Shown here in pieces: positions 1 to 6,199 of a stretch of 64,000 nucleotides of DNA. A program made the position numbers and the translations under genes. Below the pieces are notes generated by a model. It was given only the letters and a program-made list of their open reading frames with translations. It did not search any database and was not told where the DNA came from. The DNA is from Candidatus Eisenbacteria bacterium (GTDB lineage Bacteria; Eisenbacteria; RBG-16-71-46): NCBI GenBank assembly GCA_020847735.1, contig JADLBL010000023.1, forward strand, positions 62,001 through 126,000, in the 5' to 3' direction. Every line of letters starts with the position of its first letter. The stretch's first letter is position 1.

Positions 1-643
1 TCGCGCCCAGCGCCAGCCACGGCACCAGGCGGGGCACGACGTTGCCGTGGCGGTGGTGTTCGATGGCGCCGACCGGCGCGGTGGCGAGGATCAGCGCGAG
101 GGAGGTGCCCTGCGCCGTCTGCTGGGGGGCGCCGAAGAGCAGCGCGAGGGCCGGCACCGCGAGCAGCCCGCCACCCACGCCCATGAAGCCGGAAAGCAGC
201 CCGACGGCCGCGCCCACGAGCATGGCGACCAGCGCGCCCGCCACCCCCGCGAGCAGCGGAGCACCCGTGTGCATGGGCGTACGCCAGAACAGCCGCGCGG
301 CGACGATCGCGAGCAGCACCGCGAAGGCCCGCGTGAGCGCCACGCGACTCGTCCGTGCCGCGAGGCGCGCGCCCAGGCGCGCGCACAGCACGCTCGTGAC
401 CGCCATGATCGCGCCGATCACCCATGCGACGTGGCCGCCGGCCGCGTAGACGATCAGGCCCGCGACCGCGGTCGCGCCGACTGCGGCGAGCGAGGTGCCG
501 TGCGCCTCGTGCTGGGTCAGCGAGAACAGGCCGGTCAGCATCGGCACGAGCACGATGCCGCCGCCGACGCCGAACAGTCCGCCGGCCAGCCCGGCCGCGA
601 GCCCCGTGAGGATCCCGCGCCAGCGCTCGCCGGACGGCGTCAC
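1..643 (-). CDS. TauE/SafE-family permease (3' end beyond window)
   Basis: This gene encodes an inner-membrane anion exporter or permease of the sulfite exporter TauE/SafE family. The visible 214 residues show the duplicated glycine-rich repeat of that family, GGLFGVGGGIVLVP near the N-terminus and GFMGVGGGLLAVP in the second half, separated by hydrophobic helices. The family is usually about 250 residues, so roughly 40 are missing past position 1. The start is GTG at 643, one base after the TGA of the upstream D,D-carboxypeptidase, so the two genes are probably co-transcribed and coupled. The substrate cannot be read from sequence; family members export sulfite, sulfoacetate or related organosulfur anions. 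Confidence 0.88.
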   Translation of the reverse strand, partial: MTPSGERWRGILTGLAAGLAGGLFGVGGGIVLVPMLTGLFSLTQHEAHGTSLAAVGATAVAGLIVYAAGGHVAWVIGAIMAVTSVLCARLGARLAARTSRVALTRAFAVLLAIVAARLFWRTPMHTGAPLLAGVAGALVAMLVGAAVGLLSGFMGVGGGLLAVPALALLFGAPQQTAQGTSLALILATAPVGAIEHHRHGNVVPRLVPWLALGA

Positions 644-644
644 G

Positions 645-1580
645 TCACGTGCCGGCGTGGGCGCCGGCCGGGGCGGTGGACTTCTGCAGCAGCCGCACCG
701 TGTCGGCGAATCGCGTGGCGTTCGTCGGCGCGCCGAGGACAACCGCGATCAGGTCGCGGCCCTGGGTGCGCACCCAGGTCGCGAAGCAGTAGCCCGCCTC
801 GAGGATGAAGCCCGTCTTGCCGCCGAGGATCTCGTAGCGGCCGTAAAGCATGCGGTTCGTGTTGTGAACGGCGTGCATGCGGCGGCCGGTCGCGAACTGG
901 TACTGCCGCGTCGTGGTGATTTCCTGGATCAGCGGTTCGTGGGCCGCCGCGTGCAGGAGCCGCGCGACGTCGGCCGCGGTCGAGACGTTGCGCTCGTCGA
1001 GGCCCGTGAACTCGACGAACCGCGTGTCCTGCAGTCCGAGCTCGGCCGCCTTGCGGTTCATGCGCGCGACGAACTCGCCGGCCGTCAGGCCCGCCTCGCG
1101 CGCGAGCACGCGCGTCGCGACGTTGTCCGAGGACATGAGGCTCATGTGCAGCAGGTCGCCGAGCGCCACGCGGTCGCCGCGGCGCAGCTGGGTGTGGCCC
1201 GCGCCGTCGAGCTCGACCGCCGTCACCTCGACCTCGCGATCGAGCGCCGGCTTCTGCTCTAGGAAGACGAGCGCGGTCATGAGCTTCGTCAGGCTGGCGA
1301 TGGGCACCTGCCGGTCGCTGTTCTTGGCGAACAGGACTTCTCCCGTTCCCGGATCCACGAGAATGGCGTTGCGCGCGTAGACACCGCCCGGCGGCGGGCG
1401 CCGGGCACGGCGGCGAACCCGCCGCTTGGTCGCACGGGCCGCGGATTTCGCGGTGGCGGTCAGGCTCGTCTGTCCGGAGCGGGTGGTCTGACGGGTGGCG
1501 GCGTCGGCCATCGTGGCCGTGCCGGCCAGCAGGGCGAGCAGGAACGACACGCCCAGCATGCGCAGCGCGCGGAACATCAT
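645..1580 (-). CDS. D-alanyl-D-alanine carboxypeptidase (peptidase S11, PBP5/6-like)
   Basis: This is a periplasmic low-molecular-weight penicillin-binding protein that trims the terminal D-Ala of peptidoglycan stem peptides. A signal peptide covers about residues 1-28. A basic Arg/Lys-rich linker follows at about 45-62, and then the catalytic domain with S96-x-x-K99 (ASLTK), S151-D-N153 and a late KTG (GGKTGF). At 311 residues it lacks room for a long C-terminal anchor domain. I chose ATG 1580 because AGGAGG lies 5 nt upstream; a second ATG follows directly. The basic linker after the signal peptide is unusual and may bind wall or nucleic-acid polyanions (inference). Confidence 0.92.
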   Translation of the reverse strand: MMFRALRMLGVSFLLALLAGTATMADAATRQTTRSGQTSLTATAKSAARATKRRVRRRARRPPPGGVYARNAILVDPGTGEVLFAKNSDRQVPIASLTKLMTALVFLEQKPALDREVEVTAVELDGAGHTQLRRGDRVALGDLLHMSLMSSDNVATRVLAREAGLTAGEFVARMNRKAAELGLQDTRFVEFTGLDERNVSTAADVARLLHAAAHEPLIQEITTTRQYQFATGRRMHAVHNTNRMLYGRYEILGGKTGFILEAGYCFATWVRTQGRDLIAVVLGAPTNATRFADTVRLLQKSTAPAGAHAGT

Positions 1581-1595
1581 GAGCTCCTCCTGAAT

Positions 1596-1611
1596 CTCCC
1601 CTCGCGGGGAG
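1596..1611 (-). promoter_or_regulatory. 5' UTR hairpin ahead of the D,D-carboxypeptidase
   Basis: CTCCCC-GCGA-GGGGAG forms a 6-bp all-GC stem closed by a GNRA-type tetraloop. It ends 4 nt before the AGGAGG ribosome-binding site of the gene starting at 1580. It may stabilise the mRNA or tune initiation. No ligand-binding architecture is visible. Confidence 0.35.
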
Positions 1612-1708
1612 GGCACCGATTCCGTCCATGGTATCGGAGACTTCAACGTCGAAACTTAGGGGCGGACGCGGGACGCGTCAACGCATTTGCCGGCCGGCGC
1701 GTGAAATT

Positions 1709-2467
1709 TCAGTCGCCCGCACCGGCACCGGCGCGTTCCTCGCGCAGGAATCGCACGAATCGCCCGCAGGCCGCGATCGCGAGCGAATCGGCCTCGACGA
1801 GGTCGGCTTCCCGCGAGGGCTCGCGGCAGGCCGCGAGCCGCGCGGGAAGGGCGCGCAGCGAGTCCATCGCGGCACGCCAGGGCGCCGCGAGGGACTCGGC
1901 GACGGCCGCGTTGGCGACCGGAAGGGCGCGCAGCGTGACGCGCGCGGCGCGCAGCACTTCGGGCAGCGCGCGCATCCGCCGCGTGGCGTGGCGCGTGCGC
2001 GCGCAGGCGCCGGCGCCGCGCAGTCTCGCGGACTCGAACACCGCGCCGGGTCCGAGCTCGAGGTAGAGCGCGGGGTCGCGCGCCCACGCGCCGCTCTCGT
2101 GCGGCGCGAGCTCGCGCGCCACCTGCGCGCGCAGCGAGTCGAGGCGCGCAGCTTCGCGCGCCGTCAGTCGCCGGCCGTCCAGCGCCGCGAGCCGCGACGC
2201 CAGGCGCGTGAGCCAGGCCGGATCGCTGCGCAGCGTCGCCTCGGTCACGGGCACGAGCCTCGACTCGGCGCCGCGCACGCCGAAACGCGTGGCGAGGTCG
2301 GGACGGTCGCGCAGGAGGTGCCCGTGGTATTCGGCCTCGGCGTGCCGCAACGCCGCGGCGTCGTCTTCGGCGGTCGCCGCCCACGCACGCGGCGCCGCGC
2401 CCGGCCGGCCGAGGAGCGCGACGGCGAGCAGGGCGGCCGCCGCGGGGCCGGGGCGCGGAAGTCTCAG
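1709..2467 (-). CDS. secreted DUF885-like protein, N-terminal half only
   Basis: This predicted exported protein of about 252 residues has a hydrophobic signal (AAAALLAVALL) ending near AWA. The following helical region resembles the N-terminal half of DUF885 proteins (YHGHLLRDRPDLATRFG, then Leu/Arg/Asp-rich helices ending FVRFLREE). Full DUF885 proteins are about 550-600 residues and carry a C-terminal metal-binding HExxxGH region, which is absent here, so this is either a truncated gene or a helical-only variant. The best start is CTG at 2467. It overlaps the TGA of the upstream deacetylase by 4 bp (CTGA), as other couplings here do, and it leads straight into the signal peptide. An ATG at 2566 would add 33 unlikely residues. 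Confidence 0.6.
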   Translation of the reverse strand: MRLPRPGPAAAALLAVALLGRPGAAPRAWAATAEDDAAALRHAEAEYHGHLLRDRPDLATRFGVRGAESRLVPVTEATLRSDPAWLTRLASRLAALDGRRLTAREAARLDSLRAQVARELAPHESGAWARDPALYLELGPGAVFESARLRGAGACARTRHATRRMRALPEVLRAARVTLRALPVANAAVAESLAAPWRAAMDSLRALPARLAACREPSREADLVEADSLAIAACGRFVRFLREERAGAGAGD

Positions 2468-3192
2468 GGCCGTGGGATCACCGTCTGCACGAGCGTGAGC
2501 GGATCGTCCACCTTGAGCGGCGACGCGGCGATGTACGCCTGGCCGAACTTCGCCCCGATCTGCCATCCCCAGTAGCGCGCGTTCGCCTCGAACGCCTCGC
2601 GCGGGTGCGGCAGGTGCGCGGGGCGGGGACGATCGGGGTTGTAGAACTGGCTCTTGTGGCAGTCCACGGCCGCGAGCCAGTCGCCGTAGTCGTCGGAGAT
2701 GTCCACGATGAACGTGGGCATGTGCCCCGGGGGGATGAAGTAGAAGTAGATCGCCTTGGCCTGGTGGGGCTCCCCTTCGACCGGCGCCTTCGCGAGGTGC
2801 GCGAGGTTGTAGGCGTTCGCGACGATCTGGCCCGACTTGTAATGATCGTTGTGCCCCAGGCCACGCCCGATCGGCAGGTCGTAGTAGGGCGCCAGCACGA
2901 TCTGCGGGCGATGCCGTCGGAGCACGCCGGCGATCGCACAGCGGCGTTCGAACGTGTCCTCGACCCGGCAGTCGCCGAAATCGAGGGTCTCGCGCACGTC
3001 GAGCTGAAGCAGTTTCGCGGCGGCGGCACTCTCGCCGGCGCGGATCTCCGGCGTGCCCCAGCCCATGTCCCCGGTCGTCAGATCAATGATGCCGGTGGTG
3101 TGACCGTAGCGCTTCATCTTGCGGAGCAGCCCGCCGCAGCCGATCTCGGCGTCGTCGGGATGCGGACCGAATGCGAGGAAATCGACGGACAT
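2464..3192 (-). CDS. bshB1: BshB1-like PIG-L deacetylase
   Basis: This is a zinc-dependent N-deacetylase of the PIG-L/LmbE superfamily, cytosolic. The N-terminal HPDDAE motif (residues 11-16) supplies the metal ligands and catalytic Asp. GHNDHYKSG near residue 115 supplies the third metal ligand. The overall layout and length (242 residues) match BshB1, which deacetylates GlcNAc-malate during bacillithiol synthesis: LAFGPHPDDAEIGCGGLL, KSQFYNP, then a C-terminal GWQIGAKFGQAY. No bshA or bshC lies nearby, so the bacillithiol role is inferred from similarity alone. ATG 3192 is the only good start. A -10-like TAAGGT sits about 55 nt upstream on this strand. Confidence 0.85.
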   Translation of the reverse strand: MSVDFLAFGPHPDDAEIGCGGLLRKMKRYGHTTGIIDLTTGDMGWGTPEIRAGESAAAAKLLQLDVRETLDFGDCRVEDTFERRCAIAGVLRRHRPQIVLAPYYDLPIGRGLGHNDHYKSGQIVANAYNLAHLAKAPVEGEPHQAKAIYFYFIPPGHMPTFIVDISDDYGDWLAAVDCHKSQFYNPDRPRPAHLPHPREAFEANARYWGWQIGAKFGQAYIAASPLKVDDPLTLVQTVIPRP

Positions 3193-3399
3193 CGCGTACT
3201 CCAGTCGAGGCGGAGAGGAATGCGGTGCGGAACCGGCACCTTAGCCCCACCGGTTCCAGGTCCGCCAGCCGGAGGCCGCGAGAGCATGGATCGCCGCGGC
3301 GGCGCCGCCGTCGCGCGACCGGGCAACTCGGCCATCCCGGGCCGCGGGTGTTTTGGTTATCCTCCGCGGCGGTCACGAGCCCGCGCACCGGGGAGTCGG

Positions 3400-3876
3400 A
3401 TGCTCTACTTCGCCTACGGTTCCAACCTGAGTACCGAGCAGATGCAGAGCCGCTGCCCGGGGCACACGGTCGTCGGCATGGGCGTGCTGCGCGACCACCG
3501 TCTCGCGTTCCCACTCACGTCGCACGACTGGGGCGGCGGCGTCGCGAGCGTCGTGCCCTCGCACGGCGCGAACGTCTGGGGCATGGTCTTCGATCTCAGC
3601 GAAGCGCACCTCGCGTCGCTCGACCGCTACGAGGGCTACCGGGGGCCGGACGACCAGCACAACCTGTACGACCGCCTGCCGGTGTTCGTGGACCTGATCC
3701 GGCCCGACGACGGCTCGATTCCGCGCCGCGTGCGCGCGGCCTGCTACCTCGCGCGGCCGGCGAACCCGGCGCCGCCTTCGCGCCGCTATCGGGACACGAT
3801 CCTCTCCGGCGCCCGGCACCACCGCCTGCCCGACGAGTACGTCGCGGCCCTCGAGCAGATCGCGACCGCCGACTGA
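3400..3876 (+). CDS. gamma-glutamylcyclotransferase family protein
   Basis: This small cytosolic enzyme (158 residues) has the gamma-glutamylcyclotransferase/AIG2 fold, which releases 5-oxoproline from gamma-glutamyl compounds. The diagnostic YFAYGSNLS (residues 3-11) forms the substrate loop. LDRYEGYRG in the middle contains the conserved glutamate, which is the catalytic acid/base in the family, and aromatic neighbours follow. ATG 3400 is preceded by GGGGAG at 5-nt spacing. A -10-like TATCCT lies about 40 nt upstream. The gene converges with the membrane-protein gene on the other strand, only 3 bp apart. Confidence 0.88.
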   Translation: MLYFAYGSNLSTEQMQSRCPGHTVVGMGVLRDHRLAFPLTSHDWGGGVASVVPSHGANVWGMVFDLSEAHLASLDRYEGYRGPDDQHNLYDRLPVFVDLIRPDDGSIPRRVRAACYLARPANPAPPSRRYRDTILSGARHHRLPDEYVAALEQIATAD

Positions 3877-3879
3877 GGC

Positions 3880-4626
3880 TCAGGTCCGCTCGCGCAATTG
3901 CCGGTAGAGGTGCGCCCAGCCGTAGTAGGTCACGGTGGCTGCGGGAATCACCCCCACGCACAGGGCGAGCACGCCGATCAGCATCACGGGGACGGTGAGC
4001 AGCGTGAATCCGACGATCCTCCAGAAACGGCCGGCCGTGAGCGCGAACGAACGGCGGATGGATTCGATCGCGCCCGGACGCTCGGGTTCCATGAGCACGA
4101 AGATCGTCATGGCGGAGCGCAGCGACCACCACAGCATGAGCGGGTAGATCACCAGCATCGCCAGCCACAACAGGCCGAAGCCGGCCGGCTGGAAGTTGGG
4201 CGACGCTCCGGGCTGCCGCTCCACGATCGCGGCGAGCCCGGCGGCCCCGAACATCGCGAGCAGGACGGGCAGCAGGATCAGCATGGACACGAGGCTGACG
4301 ATCACCAGCGCGCCGGTCGCGCTCGCCCAGCGCTGGAAGCCTTCGAACGCGGACTCGAAGGACGCCCGCTCTCCGCGGGAGCCGCGCAGGAAGTAGCCCG
4401 CCCCGCCGGCGGCGACGGCCGGCGCGACGAGCAGCAGGAACAGCACGTTCACGAACGGAATCAGCTGTCCGACGACGAAGATCGCCATCAGCACCAGCGT
4501 GACGCCGATACAGGTCCACAGGTTCGCCTTGAAGGTGTTCCACCCGTCGGTCATGGCGCGGATCGGGTCCAGCGGGGCGTGGGTCGCGTGGACGGGGGCG
4601 GGCGGCGTTTCCTGGGTCGAGTCCAT
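3880..4626 (-). CDS. polytopic inner-membrane protein, DUF975/GDPD-membrane-domain-like
   Basis: This 248-residue membrane protein has about five or six hydrophobic segments (around residues 38-60, 60-80, 105-130, 150-175, 205-235). Its pattern, WNTFKANLW near the N-terminus and IESIRRSFALTAGRFWRIVGF near the C-terminus, is typical of the DUF975-like family and the membrane domain of glycerophosphodiester phosphodiesterases. No catalytic residues are visible and the function is unknown. The start is ATG 4626 after an AGGAG site. A TAGACT -10 lies at 4722-4727, and the 40-bp element at 4751-4790 lies further upstream. Confidence 0.78.
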   Translation of the reverse strand: MDSTQETPPAPVHATHAPLDPIRAMTDGWNTFKANLWTCIGVTLVLMAIFVVGQLIPFVNVLFLLLVAPAVAAGGAGYFLRGSRGERASFESAFEGFQRWASATGALVIVSLVSMLILLPVLLAMFGAAGLAAIVERQPGASPNFQPAGFGLLWLAMLVIYPLMLWWSLRSAMTIFVLMEPERPGAIESIRRSFALTAGRFWRIVGFTLLTVPVMLIGVLALCVGVIPAATVTYYGWAHLYRQLRERT

Positions 4627-4721
4627 CGAGGAGCTCCTGTTCTCACGTGCGGGTGACGGGAAAACGGTGGCTTCCGGCTCGATGCGGTGCGCGGGTGCAG
4701 CGCGGCGACGCGGACGGCGGC

Positions 4722-4727
4722 AGTCTA
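4722..4727 (-). promoter_or_regulatory. -10 box TAGACT for the membrane protein at 3880-4626
   Basis: On the minus strand TAGACT matches the -10 hexamers used elsewhere in this window. It lies about 95 nt before the ATG at 4626, leaving a long 5' leader. No convincing TTGACA-like -35 is present. Instead a 40-bp element shared with the aroH-tyrA promoter ends exactly 23 nt upstream, which suggests an activator-dependent promoter. Confidence 0.5.
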
Positions 4728-4750
4728 GGCGCTACGGGCGGGTCCCGATA

Positions 4751-4790
4751 CGGGAATCGTGCCGGGCGTCCCGCCACCGGCAGGGGCGGC
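4751..4790 (-). repeat. upstream promoter element, copy A
   Basis: This 40-bp stretch is closely similar to 6223-6262. On the minus strand both read GCCGGTGGCGGG, then a variable few bases, then CGGCACGATTCC. Both end 23 nt upstream of a TAGACT -10 box. Identical spacing to two promoters argues for a protein-binding or UP-like site rather than chance similarity. Confidence 0.5.
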
Positions 4791-4832
4791 CGCGGCGAAC
4801 CTCCGTCGGGACCTCCGGCGGGGAAGGAGTCG

Positions 4833-6032
4833 TCACCGCCCCTGGACGCGTCGTGCGGCACCGAGCGCGGCGAGTTCGCGCTCGATCTCACGACGCAGCT
4901 CGCGCCATGCGGCGGCGACGTTCCGGTGGTTCGCCGCGACGTAGGCGCGCGCCATGCGCGGATCGCTCCTTGCCAGGCGCGTCATGTCCGCGAAGCCCGG
5001 CCCGGCGAGCCGGCGGCGCGCCGCGGCCGCTCCGGTGCGTGCGAGCGCGCGCGCGAGGACCCACGGCAGGTGGCTGGTGCGCGCCAGCGCCGCGTCGTGC
5101 GCCGACGGCGAGACGACGAGCGGCACGCCGCCGAGATCGGCGACCAGCGCGCGGACCCGCCGCGGCACGCCGCGACCGCACGGCAGCAGCGCGAACGGCG
5201 CGCCCCGGAAGAGCGAGGCCTTCGCCCCCGCGAGCCCGCGCCCCTCGCTGCCCGCGAGCGGGTGTCCGCCGCACGCGCGCACCCCGCGCGCGGCGGCGGC
5301 GCGCAGCGCCCCGCCGAGGTCGGCGCGGGTGCTGCCGGTATCCAGCAGCGCCGCGCCGCGCGGCAGCGCCGCCGCGACGCGCGCGATCACGCCGGGCAGC
5401 ACGTCCACCGGCACCGCGACCAGGGCGAGGTCGGCGCCCGCGCAGGCGGACGCGAGCGAGCGCGCCGCCTCGTCAATCGCGCCCGCGCGCAGCGCCGCGC
5501 GCGTCGCGGCGGAACGGGCGTCGAAGCCGATGCGCCGCCAGCGCGGGCGACCCGCCAGCGCGAGCCCGGCGGAGCCGCCGATCAGCCCGAGCCCGATGAG
5601 CGCGATGCGCCACGGCGCCGGACGGGCCCGGCCGCGCCGCCCGGTGCCCGCGCCCGCCGCGCTCCCGGCGAGGTCGGGCCGCAGCGCGGCGGCCCCGTCC
5701 AGGTAGACGGGCTCGAGTCGCGGTGCGCGGCCGCGCACGCGCGCCGTCACGAGCACGCGCACGATGCGCGCGGGCGCGCCGGGCACGTCGCTCTCGGTCG
5801 CGCCGAGGAGCGGCACGTCGGTCCAGCCGAGCCGCCGCGCGGCGTGCGCCGGGAAGTCGGCCGTCAGGTCCGGGGTCGTCGTGAAGAGCGCGCTCACGAT
5901 CGCCGACGGCGCGAGCCGGTTGCGCCCGAGCAGTTCCACGAGCAGGCGCGACGTCGCCTCCTGGATGGCCGCGCGCGTGTTCGCGCGCACCGACACGGCG
6001 CCGCGCACGGCGGCGATGGTTTCCCTCGGCAT
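4833..6032 (-). CDS. AroH-type chorismate mutase fused to prephenate dehydrogenase
   Basis: This 399-residue bifunctional enzyme carries out two steps of tyrosine synthesis: chorismate to prephenate, then NAD(P)-dependent oxidative decarboxylation to 4-hydroxyphenylpyruvate. Residues 1-121 are an AroH-class (trimeric beta-barrel) mutase with the equivalents of the B. subtilis catalytic residues: R10 (AVRG), E80 (TESDV), R92 (IVRV) and Y110 (VYLD). After a basic linker, residues 141-399 are TyrA, with the Rossmann GLGLIGGSAG at 147-156, DTGSTR at 231-236 and HPLAGSEG from H257. Known T-proteins fuse TyrA to the unrelated AroQ mutase, so this combination is unusual. The start is ATG 6032 behind GGGAGG. 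An attenuator-like leader precedes it. Confidence 0.93.
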   Translation of the reverse strand: MPRETIAAVRGAVSVRANTRAAIQEATSRLLVELLGRNRLAPSAIVSALFTTTPDLTADFPAHAARRLGWTDVPLLGATESDVPGAPARIVRVLVTARVRGRAPRLEPVYLDGAAALRPDLAGSAAGAGTGRRGRARPAPWRIALIGLGLIGGSAGLALAGRPRWRRIGFDARSAATRAALRAGAIDEAARSLASACAGADLALVAVPVDVLPGVIARVAAALPRGAALLDTGSTRADLGGALRAAAARGVRACGGHPLAGSEGRGLAGAKASLFRGAPFALLPCGRGVPRRVRALVADLGGVPLVVSPSAHDAALARTSHLPWVLARALARTGAAAARRRLAGPGFADMTRLARSDPRMARAYVAANHRNVAAAWRELRREIERELAALGAARRVQGR

Positions 6033-6061
6033 GAGTCCTCCCGGAGCGGCGGCGGGCGACG

Positions 6062-6096
6062 AAAAAAACCCGCCTCCGCGGTGGCGGAGACGGGTT
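6062..6096 (-). terminator. Rho-independent terminator / attenuator ahead of aroH-tyrA
   Basis: On the minus strand AACCCGTCTCCGC (6096-6084) pairs with GCGGAGGCGGGTT (6079-6067) around a CACC loop: 13 bp with one G-U. Seven T residues follow at 6068-6062. It lies 30 nt before the ATG of aroH-tyrA on the same strand, downstream of a short Tyr-containing ORF. It could simply end glgP transcription. The alternative pairing at 6131-6139 with 6086-6094 makes an attenuator the better reading. Confidence 0.85.
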
Positions 6097-6111
6097 CCTG
6101 GTGGGCGCCGC

Positions 6112-6186
6112 TTACGCGCGCACGTCCGGTCCCGTCCCCGCGCGGGGATAGGAGCGGCGATACGAACGGTCGGAGCGGATCGGCAT
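6112..6186 (-). CDS. putative leader peptide with two Tyr codons
   Basis: This 24-codon ORF starts at ATG 6186 and stops at TAA 6114. It has tyrosine at positions 9 and 13, both the rare codon TAT (6160-6162 and 6148-6150). The second Tyr codon directly precedes CCCCGCGCGGGG, a possible 1:2 hairpin. GGGGACGGG (6139-6131) can pair with CCCGTCTCC (6094-6086), the first arm of the terminator, so it could act as an antiterminator. This is the layout of amino-acid attenuators. There is no Shine-Dalgarno, but TAGACT lies 7 nt before the ATG, as at other apparently leaderless genes here. Five arginines also occur, so Arg cannot be excluded as the sensed residue. Confidence 0.6.
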   Translation of the reverse strand: MPIRSDRSYRRSYPRAGTGPDVRA

Positions 6187-6193
6187 GGCGGAA

Positions 6194-6199
6194 AGTCTA
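6194..6199 (-). promoter_or_regulatory. -10 box TAGACT, leaderless start of the aroH-tyrA leader
   Basis: TAGACT on the minus strand ends 7 nt before the leader-peptide ATG at 6186, so transcription should begin at or next to that A. Its first three bases are also the TAG stop codon of glgP. No good -35 hexamer is visible. The shared 40-bp element (6223-6262) ends 23 nt upstream. Confidence 0.55.

Noticed and set aside
4751-4790. Sigma-54 promoter (GGCACG resembles the -24 box)
   Set aside because: No TTGCW-type -12 element at the required spacing in either copy, and a normal -10 lies 23 nt downstream.
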